Below, in pieces: positions 35,661-44,181 of a DNA stretch of 64,000 bases; the stretch's first letter is position 1; each line of letters begins with the position of its first letter. The DNA lies in NCBI RefSeq assembly GCF_008638365.1, contig NZ_VWVU01000003.1, positions 62,001 to 126,000 of the forward strand, written 5' to 3'. The translations under genes were made by a program, and so were the position numbers. Below the pieces are notes generated by a model that saw only the letters and a program-made list of their open reading frames with translations, did no database searches and was not told the DNA's origin. The DNA is from Nocardiopsis quinghaiensis (GTDB lineage: Bacteria; Actinomycetota; Actinomycetes; Streptosporangiales; Streptosporangiaceae).

Positions 35661-36095
35661 CGCGCCAGCCTAGTCATCCGGTCAGGCGGCGGCTCTCGGC
35701 GGCCGGGGTCGAGCCCCGCGCCCAGGCCGCCGTCGCCGGGGAAGACCTGGACCGGGCCGAACGGTCGCCGCGCCGCCGCCCGGAGTGGAACCGGCGTGCG
35801 GACGGCCGGACCGGCACGGCGTTCGTCCTCACCCAGTCGGGGCTCGTCGCGGGGCGGCGGGCGAGGCGGGACAGGCGCTGGAGTCGCACGGGCGGGCCCA
35901 TGCGGAGGCCGAGCGCAGCGGGCCCCCGGGCGGTCGCCCCGGTGCTGGGACGTCGACCGGATCACCCGGCGACTGGCCGAGTGAACGGACGGCCGCCCCG
36001 GGCGCGGATCCGGTGCAGGGCGAGGAGGCCGCCGAGGCCCGGGACGAAGGCGCGCCACCCGGTTCCGGAGGGTGCGTCCGGAACCAGCGCGCCGG
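35661..36095. other. Gene-free region
   Basis: About 435 GC-rich bases with overlapping random frames and no family resemblance; nothing else supported. Confidence 0.3.
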
Positions 36096-36596
36096 TCACT
36101 CCGCCGCGCCGGGGCGGACGATCATGAGTACGACGACGACCGCCCACACCAGGTTGTAGATCCCGGCGAGCATCGACAGCGTGCGCAGCCCCCGGGGGCC
36201 GCCCGGCTCACGGAGCGCGTCGCGCTGGCGCGGGTGGATCTGCGCGGCGAGCAGGACGCCCGCGGCGGCGGTCAGGAGTATCGCGACGGTGATCCAGACC
36301 TCGCCCATCCGGCCCTGGAGGAGGGCCAGGGCGATCCCTGCCACGGGGACGATGATCCCGGCGACGGCGTAACCGCGGGTGATGCGGTGCAGCAGTGCGG
36401 CCACGGCGGGGTTGCGCTCGCCGGGGGAGCGCGCCCCGGGCCGCGTGTCCTCGGTCGGGGAGGCGGTGCTCCCGACGGCGGCGGGGACACCGCCGGCGAC
36501 CGGCGCGAACCGGGGGAAGAGGCTGGTCGCGACGGCCGAGCCGCCGACGAACACGATGGCGGCCAGTACGTGGACCGAGAGCAGCAGGTGTTCCAT
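36096..36596 (-). CDS. Four-helix integral membrane protein under MarR-type operator
   Basis: A 166-residue protein with helices at about 5-27, 73-95, 99-118 and 140-162, starting MEHLLLSVHVLAAIVFVGGSAVATSLFPRF. The first helix with HVLAAIVFVGGS is like conserved membrane proteins of the CopD/DUF2269 type. ATG 36596 follows GAGAGA. The two 7-bp-arm palindromes at 36612-36661 lie directly in its promoter, so the MarR protein encoded just upstream is the likely regulator. The substrate is unknown. Confidence 0.7.
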   Translation of the reverse strand: MEHLLLSVHVLAAIVFVGGSAVATSLFPRFAPVAGGVPAAVGSTASPTEDTRPGARSPGERNPAVAALLHRITRGYAVAGIIVPVAGIALALLQGRMGEVWITVAILLTAAAGVLLAAQIHPRQRDALREPGGPRGLRTLSMLAGIYNLVWAVVVVLMIVRPGAAE

Positions 36597-36611
36597 GGGG
36601 TCTCTCTCATC

Positions 36612-36661
36612 CTTCAGGTTGCCTGAAGCCTACTCCCTGCTTCAGGTAACCTGAAGCAGGG
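36612..36661. promoter_or_regulatory. Two palindromic operator sites, probably for the adjacent MarR
   Basis: CTTCAGGTTGCCTGAAG (36612-36628) and CTTCAGGTAACCTGAAG (36640-36656). The second sits within a perfect 27-base palindrome at 36635-36661. Centres are 28 bases apart. They lie between the membrane protein and the MarR gene. Confidence 0.75.
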
Positions 36662-36708
36662 GGCGGCCCACGGCCCCGGAAGGGCCGGTGGAAGAGGGAG
36701 GGAGCCGG

Positions 36709-37155
36709 TCAGGAGGCGCCCGGGGCACCGAACGCGGCTCGTACGGCGTCGCCCACCTGCCGCTGGACGGGATCGGCGTCCGGTCCGAACATCCCGGTGT
36801 CCACCGCCGACACGGCCTCCTTCGCCGCGTCGAGCAGGCGGGCGCCCTCGCGCGTGAGCTCGATCGCCGAGGCGGTCCCGGCCCGGGCCGTCTGGTCGCG
36901 CACGAGCCCGGCGGCGGCCAGCGACTTCACCGAGCCGTGCACGCTCTGGACCGTGATCCCCGACATCCGCGCCAGCTCGCTGAAGGAGGCGCCCGGAACC
37001 CCGGCGATGTGGCCGAGCAGTCCGAGCCGGGCCACCGTGAGGTCCAGGGGCGCCAGCGCGGTGTTCAGTTCGGCCTCGACCCTGCGCGCCAGGGTCAGGA
37101 TGATGACGGACGGACTGGTCACGGGCGGACCGGGGCGGCGGTTCTCGGTGCTCAC
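36709..37155 (-). CDS. MarR-family transcriptional regulator
   Basis: A 148-residue regulator: VIILTLARRVEAELNTALAPL (dimerisation helix), then the winged helix FSELARMSGITVQSVHGSVKSL and wing GLVRDQTARAGTASAIELT. GTG 37155 is preceded by GGGGAG at nine bases. It is tandem with the membrane protein gene, and the two palindromes in the 112-base gap fit MarR operator size. Probably a repressor that also acts on itself only if a further site lies upstream; none was seen there. Confidence 0.85.
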   Translation of the reverse strand: MSTENRRPGPPVTSPSVIILTLARRVEAELNTALAPLDLTVARLGLLGHIAGVPGASFSELARMSGITVQSVHGSVKSLAAAGLVRDQTARAGTASAIELTREGARLLDAAKEAVSAVDTGMFGPDADPVQRQVGDAVRAAFGAPGAS

Positions 37156-37280
37156 CCTCCCAGTCTCCCCCACCGTGCGGGGCGGGCCCGCACACCGGGA
37201 CCCGCCTGCCCGGAGCCCCCCGGGCCGGTGCTGTGCCGTGGAAGCGCCCGGTGCCCGCCAGTGACGTTTCCGGCCGTCTC

Positions 37281-38099
37281 CTAGCGGGTGAGGTCGTCCG
37301 GGCCCCGGGCGGGGCCGTGGTAGAAGGCGCGGTCCGGCTCGTCCTCGGGCACGGGCGGATGGGTGGGTCCCCCGTCGTCGGGGACACGGCGGGCACCGAG
37401 CCTCACGTCCGGGGTCCGCATCACGTCGGCGACCGCGTCGCGCAGCTCGGGGAGCATCGCGTACAGCACGTAGCCGGGGCATGCGGTGGCGTTGAAGTCG
37501 CGGTGGCCCAGGATCGCGGTGTGCGGATCGAGCCCGTAGGCCCCGCACAACCACGCCAGGGTCGCCACCAGGGAGTCGGTCAGGGCCGCGGTGGGCCCCT
37601 CCGTCATGTAGGTGCCCTCGTTCTCGATGCCGATACAGGTGCTGTTGTGGTTGGCCACGTGGGCGCCCAGGACGTGGCTGCCCTCGCGGACGGCCGCGAG
37701 GCTGCGGTCGCGGCCCTCCATGACGTGGCCGCCGCGGCTGATGGTCAGCTGCTGTCCCGTGTCGAGCCACCCGTTGGAGTCCATGTGGAAGCTCTGGATC
37801 GCCCGGGACAGGGCGAGCGCGTGGTCGAGCGAGCGGTCGGCGCTGTTGGCCGTCGCGGTGTGGTGGACCAGGACGTAACGGGGCCGGGCGGCCAGGATCT
37901 GGACCCGGCCCGCGGGCGGGCGGGCCCGCCAGTCGGCCCGGGTGTACAGGGACGGTTCCACCACCTCGGCGGAGGCGCTCGTGGCGCCGACCGGGGCGAA
38001 CGTCCCGCCGAGGACGGCGGAGCCCGAGGCCACGACCGCTCCACGCAGGACGGTGCGTCGGTTCGGACCTGGCCGGTGGGTGCTGTTCATGGCGGTCAT
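37281..38099 (-). CDS. Tat-exported N-acetylmuramoyl-L-alanine amidase (PGRP-like)
   Basis: A 272-residue protein with a twin-arginine signal (NRRTVLRGAVVASGSAVLGG) and AxA-type cleavage near residue 44. The amidase_2/PGRP domain has RADWRARPPAG, the zinc ligand in VLVHHTATAN, HMDSNGWLD, VLGAHVANHNSTCIGIENEGTY, and the second zinc motif LGHRDFNATACPG. It hydrolyses the MurNAc-L-Ala bond outside the membrane. ATG 38099 was used; ATG 38090 is possible. The C-terminal 40 residues are a Pro/Asp-rich tail of unknown role. Confidence 0.88.
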   Translation of the reverse strand: MTAMNSTHRPGPNRRTVLRGAVVASGSAVLGGTFAPVGATSASAEVVEPSLYTRADWRARPPAGRVQILAARPRYVLVHHTATANSADRSLDHALALSRAIQSFHMDSNGWLDTGQQLTISRGGHVMEGRDRSLAAVREGSHVLGAHVANHNSTCIGIENEGTYMTEGPTAALTDSLVATLAWLCGAYGLDPHTAILGHRDFNATACPGYVLYAMLPELRDAVADVMRTPDVRLGARRVPDDGGPTHPPVPEDEPDRAFYHGPARGPDDLTR

Positions 38100-38430
38100 G
38101 GCTGATCCTTCGCGGTTCGTGTGGCGACTTGCCGGTCCGTCAGGGAACGCGAGATGTCCACGGTGCGCGCGAGGGTGACGTGGTGAGTCTCCCGGCCGTC
38201 GAACGGTCGAGGCGTCAGCCCCTCAACCAGGTGGACGTAAGCGGATGGATGCGTACAAGGCTGCGGGGAAACGATAGGGCGGACATGTGCGGTTTCTGCT
38301 ATTCCGTCCCGCCTCTTGGCGGGTCCTTTCCGCTGTCCTCGACACGTCTTTTCCGGGTCGTCCCGCAGAACGCGGGAAGGGGACCGCGGCTTCGCGCCGC
38401 GATCCCCCTCCCTGACGGGTTCCGGTGGTG
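38100..38430. other. Intergenic region with terminator
   Basis: No gene is seen. It contains the hairpin described at 38379-38407 and the promoter region for the amidase. Confidence 0.3.
38379..38407 (-). terminator. Terminator after the PI-PLC-like gene
   Basis: GGGGACCGCGGC (38379-38390) pairs with GCCGCGATCCCC (38396-38407), one G-T wobble, 5-base loop. Confidence 0.55.
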
Positions 38431-39543
38431 TCAGCCCAGTTCGGAGCCGTGCGGAGCGACCATGGAGAGCACATGGGGCAGACTTGCCCAGTCGCTGGTG
38501 ACGGTGGTCGCGCCCAACCGGGCGAGCTCGCGGACGCGGGCGGCGGCCTCGTCCTCGGAGGGGGTGCGCGCGTCGATCGCCGGGGACACGGCGTGGGCGT
38601 CGGTCATCACCAGCAGGTAGTCGTTCTCGCCGTACCAGGAGGTGTCGACGCCCCCGGCGTAGGAGGGGGCGCTTCCGTCGAAGACCACGAACCACGGGCG
38701 CAGGTCCTCGTCGTAGCGCTCGCGCGGGTCACCGCTCTCCGCGCCCAGCACGGCCGGGAACGTGGCCGCCTCGTCGACGGCCCCCTCGGCGGCCAGGTCG
38801 CGCAGGCGCGCCGCCTGCTCCTCGTCCGTCCACAGGTCGTCGAAGGGGTTGCCCTTCTCGAAGGTGCCGGGGGTCAGGTAGACGACCACCCTTCCAGCCA
38901 GGGTGTCGCGGGAGGGGAGTGCTGTGCCGAAGGCATCCGTTGAGGGTGTCCCACCTCCCGCGAAGCGGCTTCCGGGCGGTGGCGGGAGACGGGAGGGCCA
39001 GCCGTCGGCGCGTACGGCCTCGTCCAGGGTGTCGTGGGCGCCGAGCAGGTCGCCGGGACGGAACAGAGCGTCACCGAGCACCTGGTCGGCGAGCGCGTCG
39101 AACTCGGCGGGGCCCAGTCCGGAGGCGGAGTGGTAGCCCTTCTTCAGTTCGACCTTGAGCAGCAGCGGCTGGTGGCCGGGGTTGGCCTCGTGCCAGGTGC
39201 GCACGTCGCGCAGGCAGTCGGCGAGGTCGCCGTCGCCGCCGTCGCGAAGCTGCTCGGGGGCGGTGGCGCCGACGCAGTTGTTGTCCTGGCCCACCAGTTC
39301 GTGGTTGACACGCCAGGTGCCGAACCACTCGTCGGTCCACACGTCCAGTTCCAGGAGCCCGGCGCCGGAGTCCAGGGCGTCGGCGAAGTAGGGGAACGTG
39401 CCCGTCTGGTAGGCGTTGTGCACGCCCACGGAGGTGGTCCGGGAGAGGGGGCCCTCGGCGGCCGAGGCACTGGCGGGGACGGCAGGGGCCAGGGTGAGGA
39501 CGAACGCGGCGCAGGTGAGCGCGGCCGTGCGAGCGGGGGGCAT
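38431..39543 (-). CDS. Secreted Ca2+-dependent PI-phospholipase-C-like protein
   Basis: A 370-residue protein with a classical signal peptide (about residues 1-28, AxA at PASASA). The TIM-barrel PLC region has VGVHNAYQTGTFPYFADALD with the catalytic His, LLELDVWTDEWFGTWRVNHE (metal-binding acids and second His), and LLLKVELKKGY. This matches the bacterial phosphoinositide-phospholipase-C, Ca2+-dependent group, which cleaves phosphatidylinositol-type lipids or glycerophosphodiesters outside the cell. Physiologically it could scavenge phosphate or inositol; that is inference. Confidence 0.75.
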   Translation of the reverse strand: MPPARTAALTCAAFVLTLAPAVPASASAAEGPLSRTTSVGVHNAYQTGTFPYFADALDSGAGLLELDVWTDEWFGTWRVNHELVGQDNNCVGATAPEQLRDGGDGDLADCLRDVRTWHEANPGHQPLLLKVELKKGYHSASGLGPAEFDALADQVLGDALFRPGDLLGAHDTLDEAVRADGWPSRLPPPPGSRFAGGGTPSTDAFGTALPSRDTLAGRVVVYLTPGTFEKGNPFDDLWTDEEQAARLRDLAAEGAVDEAATFPAVLGAESGDPRERYDEDLRPWFVVFDGSAPSYAGGVDTSWYGENDYLLVMTDAHAVSPAIDARTPSEDEAAARVRELARLGATTVTSDWASLPHVLSMVAPHGSELG

Positions 39544-39685
39544 GGGGGTCCTTCCGCAGCGGGGGTTACTGACTGGTTGTCAACCAAGCACAGGTCACCG
39601 TGTGTGCGCAAAGGGTGACATGCCAGAAAATGGCGCTGGGCCCAACAGGACGTGAAGTCCCGTCGGGCCCCGCGAACGGTTCCGG

Positions 39686-40036
39686 TCAGGCCACGGGCTC
39701 GGAGGCCCCGTCCTTCTCCTCGGCGCGGAACGCCAGCCGCCCGGTGCGGTGCAGCCACCAGTCCGCGACCACGGTGCCCACGGGAGGGATGGACGCGGCC
39801 AGGGCCACCAGGGTCGGCCACAGGCTCCAGCGCAGGTGGAGCGCGGCGAGGACGGTGACGACCACGTAGGCCACGAAGGCCCCGCCGTGCAGGGGGCCGA
39901 AGAGGTGCACGCCCGCCTCGCTGCCGCTGCCCAGGTACTTGACGTACATGCCGCCCAGGAGACCGATCCAGGTCAGGGCCTCGATGACCGCCACCACGCG
40001 GAAGACGGTCGCTGTGACACGGGGACTGATGCTCAC
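39686..40036 (-). CDS. DUF3817 small integral membrane protein
   Basis: A 116-residue protein with three helices: FRVVAVIEALTWIGLLGGMYVKY, FGPLHGGAFVAYVVVTVLAAL and LVALAASIPPVGTVVADWWL. This is the DUF3817 pattern. GTG 40036 was chosen because GAGGAA lies five bases upstream; the frame is open further but adds low-complexity sequence. Function unknown; it stands alone. Confidence 0.8.
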   Translation of the reverse strand: MSISPRVTATVFRVVAVIEALTWIGLLGGMYVKYLGSGSEAGVHLFGPLHGGAFVAYVVVTVLAALHLRWSLWPTLVALAASIPPVGTVVADWWLHRTGRLAFRAEEKDGASEPVA

Positions 40037-40218
40037 GCTGTTCCTCGGACTCGTTCGGGCTCGCTCGGGCCGGACACCGGCGGCTGCCGGACACCTCTCC
40101 GGTCCGGGCCGCTCCCAGGTTAGGACACCCTTTCGGGTGCCCCGCTCCGGGGCGGGCGGTGCGGAAGCGCGGTCTCCTTCGCCACGCGTCCGCACCGCCC
40201 GTCCGCACCGTACGACCG

Positions 40219-41145
40219 CTAGGCCAGGGCCTCCACGACGACCTCGGCCGCCTCGGCGATCAGCGCGTTGTCGTACTCGGCGTCCTCCTCGTCACGGCTG
40301 GACATGACCGCGAGGACGATGGGCTCGCCCTCCGGGGGCCACAGGACGGCGATGTCGTTGCGCGTGCCGTAGCCCCCGCTCCCCGTCTTGTCGCCGACCT
40401 CCCAGCCCTCGGGAACCCCGGCGCGGATCAGCTCGTCCCCGGTCACGTTGTTGACGAGCATGTCGGTGAGCACGTCGCGCCGGTCCTCGGGCAGCGCGTC
40501 CCCGAGCGTGAACTTCCGCAGGCTCTCGGCCATGGCGCGCGGCGTGCTCGTGTCACGGACGTCCCCGGGCGCCGCCTCACTCAGTCCCGGCTCCACGCGG
40601 TCTGCCTCGATCACGTCGTCGCCGACGGCCTCCATCGCCTCCTCGAACCCGTCCGGGCCGCCCAGCTCCTCGAACAGCAGGTTGGCCGCGGTGTTGTCGC
40701 TGTAGCGGACGGCGGCGTCGGTCAGCTCCATCAGGGTCATCCCGGTGTCCACGTGCTGTTCGGTGACGGGCGCGTAGCCGAGCAGGTCGTCCTCGGTGTA
40801 GGTGATGACCTCCTCCATCTCCTCCGGCGTGTTCCGCTGGAGCACCGCGCCCGCGGAGAACGCCTTGTGGGTGGAGCAGTAGGCGAACCGCTCGTCGGGG
40901 CGGTGCGCGATCTCCTCCTCCGTGCCGGTGTCCACCGCGTAGACGCCCAGCCGCGCGTCGAACTCCTCCTCCAGCCGCTCGAACTCCCGGGCGAGCTCGG
41001 CGGAGGCTTCGGAGGGCTGGGAAGCCGCCGACGCCTCCGCCTCCGTGGCGGTACCGGAGCCGGGCGGTCCGCAGGCGGTGACGGGGACGAGGACGAACGC
41101 GGCCAGGGCCGCGAGTCCGGTACGTCGGGCGGGTGAAAGCACCAT
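40219..41145 (-). CDS. bla: Class A beta-lactamase lipoprotein (BlaL-like)
   Basis: A 308-residue exported enzyme with a lipobox VTAC (Cys25). Ambler motifs: S91-T-H-K94 (Ser70/Lys73), S149-D-N151, E185 in RVEPGLSE (Glu166; the usual Asn170 is Ser189), and K253-T-G255 (234-236). It should hydrolyse penicillins and possibly cephalosporins by acyl-enzyme formation and Glu166-assisted deacylation. It is divergent from a LysR gene with a palindrome in between, the arrangement of inducible blaL in Streptomyces cacaoi. The Asn-to-Ser change at 170 may alter rates. Confidence 0.9.
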   Translation of the reverse strand: MVLSPARRTGLAALAAFVLVPVTACGPPGSGTATEAEASAASQPSEASAELAREFERLEEEFDARLGVYAVDTGTEEEIAHRPDERFAYCSTHKAFSAGAVLQRNTPEEMEEVITYTEDDLLGYAPVTEQHVDTGMTLMELTDAAVRYSDNTAANLLFEELGGPDGFEEAMEAVGDDVIEADRVEPGLSEAAPGDVRDTSTPRAMAESLRKFTLGDALPEDRRDVLTDMLVNNVTGDELIRAGVPEGWEVGDKTGSGGYGTRNDIAVLWPPEGEPIVLAVMSSRDEEDAEYDNALIAEAAEVVVEALA

Positions 41146-41186
41146 CTGTCTGTTCTTCCTGTCCTGGGCGATGCGTGTCGTACGAC

Positions 41187-41212
41187 CGTTCTGGACAATC
41201 TGATCCAGAACG
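41187..41212. promoter_or_regulatory. Palindromic operator in the bla/LysR divergent region
   Basis: CGTTCTGGA (41187-41195) and TCCAGAACG (41204-41212) form a perfect inverted repeat with an 8-base spacer, about 40 bases upstream of the bla start. Within it T and A lie 11 apart as in LysR boxes. Confidence 0.65.
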
Positions 41213-41357
41213 GGAGCCGTGGTGGAACGCCCCAGGGGGCGCCACACACGCCGCGCCCCCTGCCGGGGCGGCCTCTGCCAGCAGTCTGACCTCCGCCGAC
41301 GATGCTGTCCAAGACGGAAACAGACACTTCCATGCGGAAACGGCATAGTGTGGGGCC

Positions 41358-42245
41358 ATGGACCTCGTCGGCGCCTGCAGGGCGTTCGTGAACGTGGGCG
41401 AGAGGGGCAGCTTCACCCTCGGGGCCGCCGCCGCGCGCATACCCCAGCCGGTCGCCAGCAGGCGTATCGCCGCCCTGGAGAAGCACCTGGGCGCGCGCCT
41501 GTTCGACCGCTCCACCCGCCGGGCGACCCTCACCCAGTTCGGCCGCGACATGCTGCCCTCGGCCAGGCGCCTGGTCCAGTTGGCCGAGGAGATGGAGCAC
41601 GACGCCGAGAGGGCGGTGCTCCGTCCCCTGCGCCTGGCCGTGCCCGACACCTGCGCCGCGCGCGACCTCGCCCTCCTGGGCGCCGAGGCCCGTGAGGAGG
41701 GCGTCCACCTGGACTTCCGCCCCGCCGCACCCGCCGCGCGGGCCGAGCTCCTGGGCCTTCGGGAGGTCCGCGCGGCCCTGGTGGGCGTGCCGCCGGACGA
41801 GGCCGCCTGGAGGGTTCCGCTGGGCCTGGCGGGAGCAGGACAGCCCCGGGCCGGGGTCGTCTACGTCGAGACCCTGCGCCTGTCCCGTGACAGGCTGTCC
41901 TCGCGCGGGCGCCGCGTCTGGCTCCAGCCCGAGGACGACGTCCCCCACGTGCGCGACCCCCTGACACGCCTGCGGGACTCCGTGGGCCTGCGGCCCGCGC
42001 AGGTGGCCTCCGCCGCCTCCCTGGCCTCCGCCGCCGCGGAGGTCCTGGGCTCGGACGACCTTCTGCTGTGCTCACCACGGCAGGCCGAGGAGCTGGGACT
42101 GTACTGGCGGCCGACGGGCGAGATCCGCCTCGCCCGCGGCTATGACGTGGCCGCCGAAACCGGGGACGAGGCCGAGCGCCTGCGTACGCTCCTGGGTCGG
42201 ACGATCGCCCGTTGTCTGGGCGCGGAGGAAGAGGAGGCGGTGTGA
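41358..42245 (+). CDS. LysR-family regulator, BlaA-type, divergent from the beta-lactamase
   Basis: A 295-residue LysR protein: HTH FTLGAAAARIPQPVASRRIAALE, dimer helix, and an effector domain from about residue 90. It is probably leaderless: TAGTGT ends six bases before ATG 41358. It is divergent from the beta-lactamase and its stop overlaps the GTG of the next gene, reproducing the S. cacaoi blaA-blaB arrangement in which BlaA activates beta-lactamase transcription. Activation in response to beta-lactams here is inferred from that synteny, not visible in the sequence. Confidence 0.82.
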   Translation: MDLVGACRAFVNVGERGSFTLGAAAARIPQPVASRRIAALEKHLGARLFDRSTRRATLTQFGRDMLPSARRLVQLAEEMEHDAERAVLRPLRLAVPDTCAARDLALLGAEAREEGVHLDFRPAAPAARAELLGLREVRAALVGVPPDEAAWRVPLGLAGAGQPRAGVVYVETLRLSRDRLSSRGRRVWLQPEDDVPHVRDPLTRLRDSVGLRPAQVASAASLASAAAEVLGSDDLLLCSPRQAEELGLYWRPTGEIRLARGYDVAAETGDEAERLRTLLGRTIARCLGAEEEEAV

Positions 42246-43144
42246 GTGCCACGGCCCTGATCCGCGAGCTGCGCGGCGAACTCGACGAGGCGGGCCTGCG
42301 GGGCTCCTTCCTCGTACGGGACCTGAGCACGGGCGGGGAACTGGGCATCGAGCCGGACCTGGAGTTCCCGACGGCCTCCCTCGTCAAGATTCCGCTCGCG
42401 ATCGCCACGCTCGAACGCGTACGCGCGGGAGAGCTCGACGGCGCCGAACAGATCCTCGTGGAGCCGGGCAGGAGCACCGTTCGAGGACACACCGGGCTGA
42501 CCAAGTTCCGCCACCCGGTCCGGGTCAGCGTCGAGGACCTGCTCTACCTCAGCACGTGCCTGAGCGACAACACGGCCACGGACGTCCTGTTCGACCTCAC
42601 ACCGCCCGCGCGGGTCGCCGCGTCGCTGCGCGCGTTCGGCCTGCGCGGTGTCACCGTGCGGCACACGATCCGCGACCTCGGCGACACCCCGGCCAACCGG
42701 CTCGACCCCGACGAGGTCCACCTCGCCCATCTGCTGGCCATCGGAGAGGGCACCGCCGGGCGGGGGCACCGGATCGCGCAGCTCGACGCCACGCGCGCCA
42801 GCTCCGGGTCGGCCCGGGCGTTCACCGACCTGATGGAGGCGCTGTGGCGGCCCTCGGCCATCGACGCGGAGGTGGCCGCGCGGGTACGGGAGCTGATGGG
42901 CGACAACCTCCTGCGCCACCGGCTGGCGCCCGAGTTCACCTCCGACGCCTCCCGGTGGTCCTCCAAGACCGGGAGCCTGCTCAACCTGCGCCACGAGGTC
43001 GGGGTGGTCGAGCACGACGGCGGCCAGGCCTTCGCCGTCGCGGTGCTGACCGAGTCGCGTGTGCCCGCCTTCCAGCAGCCGGGGGCCGAGGCGCTCATGG
43101 CGCGGGTGGCGCGGTCCCTGCGCGACCACCTGCGCGCGCGGTAG
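42242..43144 (+). CDS. BlaB-type penicillin-interacting serine hydrolase homologue (no signal peptide)
   Basis: A 300-residue class-A-beta-lactamase-like protein with TASLVKIPL (SxxK), CLSDNTATDVLF (SDN) and SSKTGSLLN (KTG), but no Glu166/Asn170 loop of the EPxLN form and no signal peptide. GTG 42242 overlaps the LysR stop (GTGA). In S. cacaoi, BlaB has such motifs, is needed with BlaA for induction, and is not itself a beta-lactamase. A sensor-like role is therefore more likely than drug hydrolysis; this is inference from order and motifs. Confidence 0.78.
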   Translation: MSATALIRELRGELDEAGLRGSFLVRDLSTGGELGIEPDLEFPTASLVKIPLAIATLERVRAGELDGAEQILVEPGRSTVRGHTGLTKFRHPVRVSVEDLLYLSTCLSDNTATDVLFDLTPPARVAASLRAFGLRGVTVRHTIRDLGDTPANRLDPDEVHLAHLLAIGEGTAGRGHRIAQLDATRASSGSARAFTDLMEALWRPSAIDAEVAARVRELMGDNLLRHRLAPEFTSDASRWSSKTGSLLNLRHEVGVVEHDGGQAFAVAVLTESRVPAFQQPGAEALMARVARSLRDHLRAR

Positions 43145-43211
43145 CCCCGGGGCCGGCGGGGGTACCCCGTGCCTCGTGTGCACGCGGCCGCGCACCGCCG
43201 GGGAAGGGCGC

Positions 43212-44108
43212 CTACAGCGGGTGCAGGCGGGCCGCCGCGCCCGCGCGCACGGCCTCGGAGACCGCGTCCAGGACCGGTGAGCGCAGGTTCCACCGCTGCC
43301 AGTACAGGCGCACGTCCACCGGCCGGTCCGGTGCCAGCGCCACCAGGCGCCCGGCCGCGATGCCGGCCGAGCACTGCCGCTCGGGAACCACACCCCAGCC
43401 GAACCCGAGCACGACCGTCCGGGCGAAGTCCTCAGAGGCCGGAATGTAGTGCCGGGGCCCGCGGGGCTCGGCTCCGGCGGACTCGCGCAGGAACCGGTCC
43501 TGCAGGTCGTCCCTGCGGTCGAAGTTGACCACCGGCGCGTACGGGAGCAGCTCCGGGTCCGCCCGGCCGCCCAGGTACTCGTCGTCGAAACCGGGGCTGC
43601 ACACGGCGTGGTAGCGCATCGCGCCGAGCCCGGCCACGGCGCATCCCTGAACCGCCTCGGGGGTGGAGGTCACGGCGGCCATCACCGTTCCCGAGCGCAG
43701 CAGTGAGGTGGTGTGCTCCTCGTCCTCGCGGTGGATCTCGAACACCGCTCCCAGCTCGGCGGGCAGGTCGGCCAGCGCCTCCAGGAACCAGGTGGACAGG
43801 CTGTCGGCGTTGACGGCCAGCGGCACCGACACCCGGCCCCGCTCCCGGTCGCCCATCCGGAGCTCGGCGGCGGTGTCCTCGTCCAGCAGCAGCACCTGGC
43901 GGGCGTAGCGCAGTACGGCGTCCCCGGCGGCGGTGGTCCGCACCGGGTTCGTGCGCTGCACCAGGACCTTGCCCGCGGTCTGTTCCATCGCCCTGACCCG
44001 CTGGGACACCGCCGACGCCGTCACGTGCAGCCGTCGCGCGGCGGACTCGAAGGTGCCCTCGTCCACCAGGGCGGTCAGGGTGCGCAGGTGGTCGAACTGG
44101 AACGGCAT
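43212..44108 (-). CDS. lysG: LysG/ArgP-type LysR regulator of the lysine exporter
   Basis: A 298-residue LysR protein starting MPFQFDHLRTLTALVDEGTFES, with HTH AARRLHVTASAVSQRVRAMEQ and an effector domain (VSVPLAVNADSLSTWFLEAL). The start and HTH are characteristic of LysG/ArgP (IciA) proteins. It is divergent from lysE over 73 bases. In Corynebacterium glutamicum LysG activates lysE when lysine, arginine or histidine accumulate. Confidence 0.9.
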   Translation of the reverse strand: MPFQFDHLRTLTALVDEGTFESAARRLHVTASAVSQRVRAMEQTAGKVLVQRTNPVRTTAAGDAVLRYARQVLLLDEDTAAELRMGDRERGRVSVPLAVNADSLSTWFLEALADLPAELGAVFEIHREDEEHTTSLLRSGTVMAAVTSTPEAVQGCAVAGLGAMRYHAVCSPGFDDEYLGGRADPELLPYAPVVNFDRRDDLQDRFLRESAGAEPRGPRHYIPASEDFARTVVLGFGWGVVPERQCSAGIAAGRLVALAPDRPVDVRLYWQRWNLRSPVLDAVSEAVRAGAAARLHPL

Positions 44109-44181
44109 ATGAAGCCTCTCTCAGGGATCCTAAGAAAGTTTAGCTTTACTGCATGGGGTGCGCGCTCCTAACGTTCTGACG
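44109..44181. promoter_or_regulatory. lysG/lysE divergent control region
   Basis: A short AT-rich stretch (around AAAGTTTAGCTTTACTGC) between the two starts contains TAGCTT and TTTACT, possible -10 elements. It should hold the LysG site, but no exact palindrome was fixed. Confidence 0.45.

Noticed and set aside
42242-43144. A third functional beta-lactamase
   Set aside because: SxxK, SDN and KTG are present but there is no signal peptide and no Glu166 loop; the position points to a BlaB-type regulator partner.
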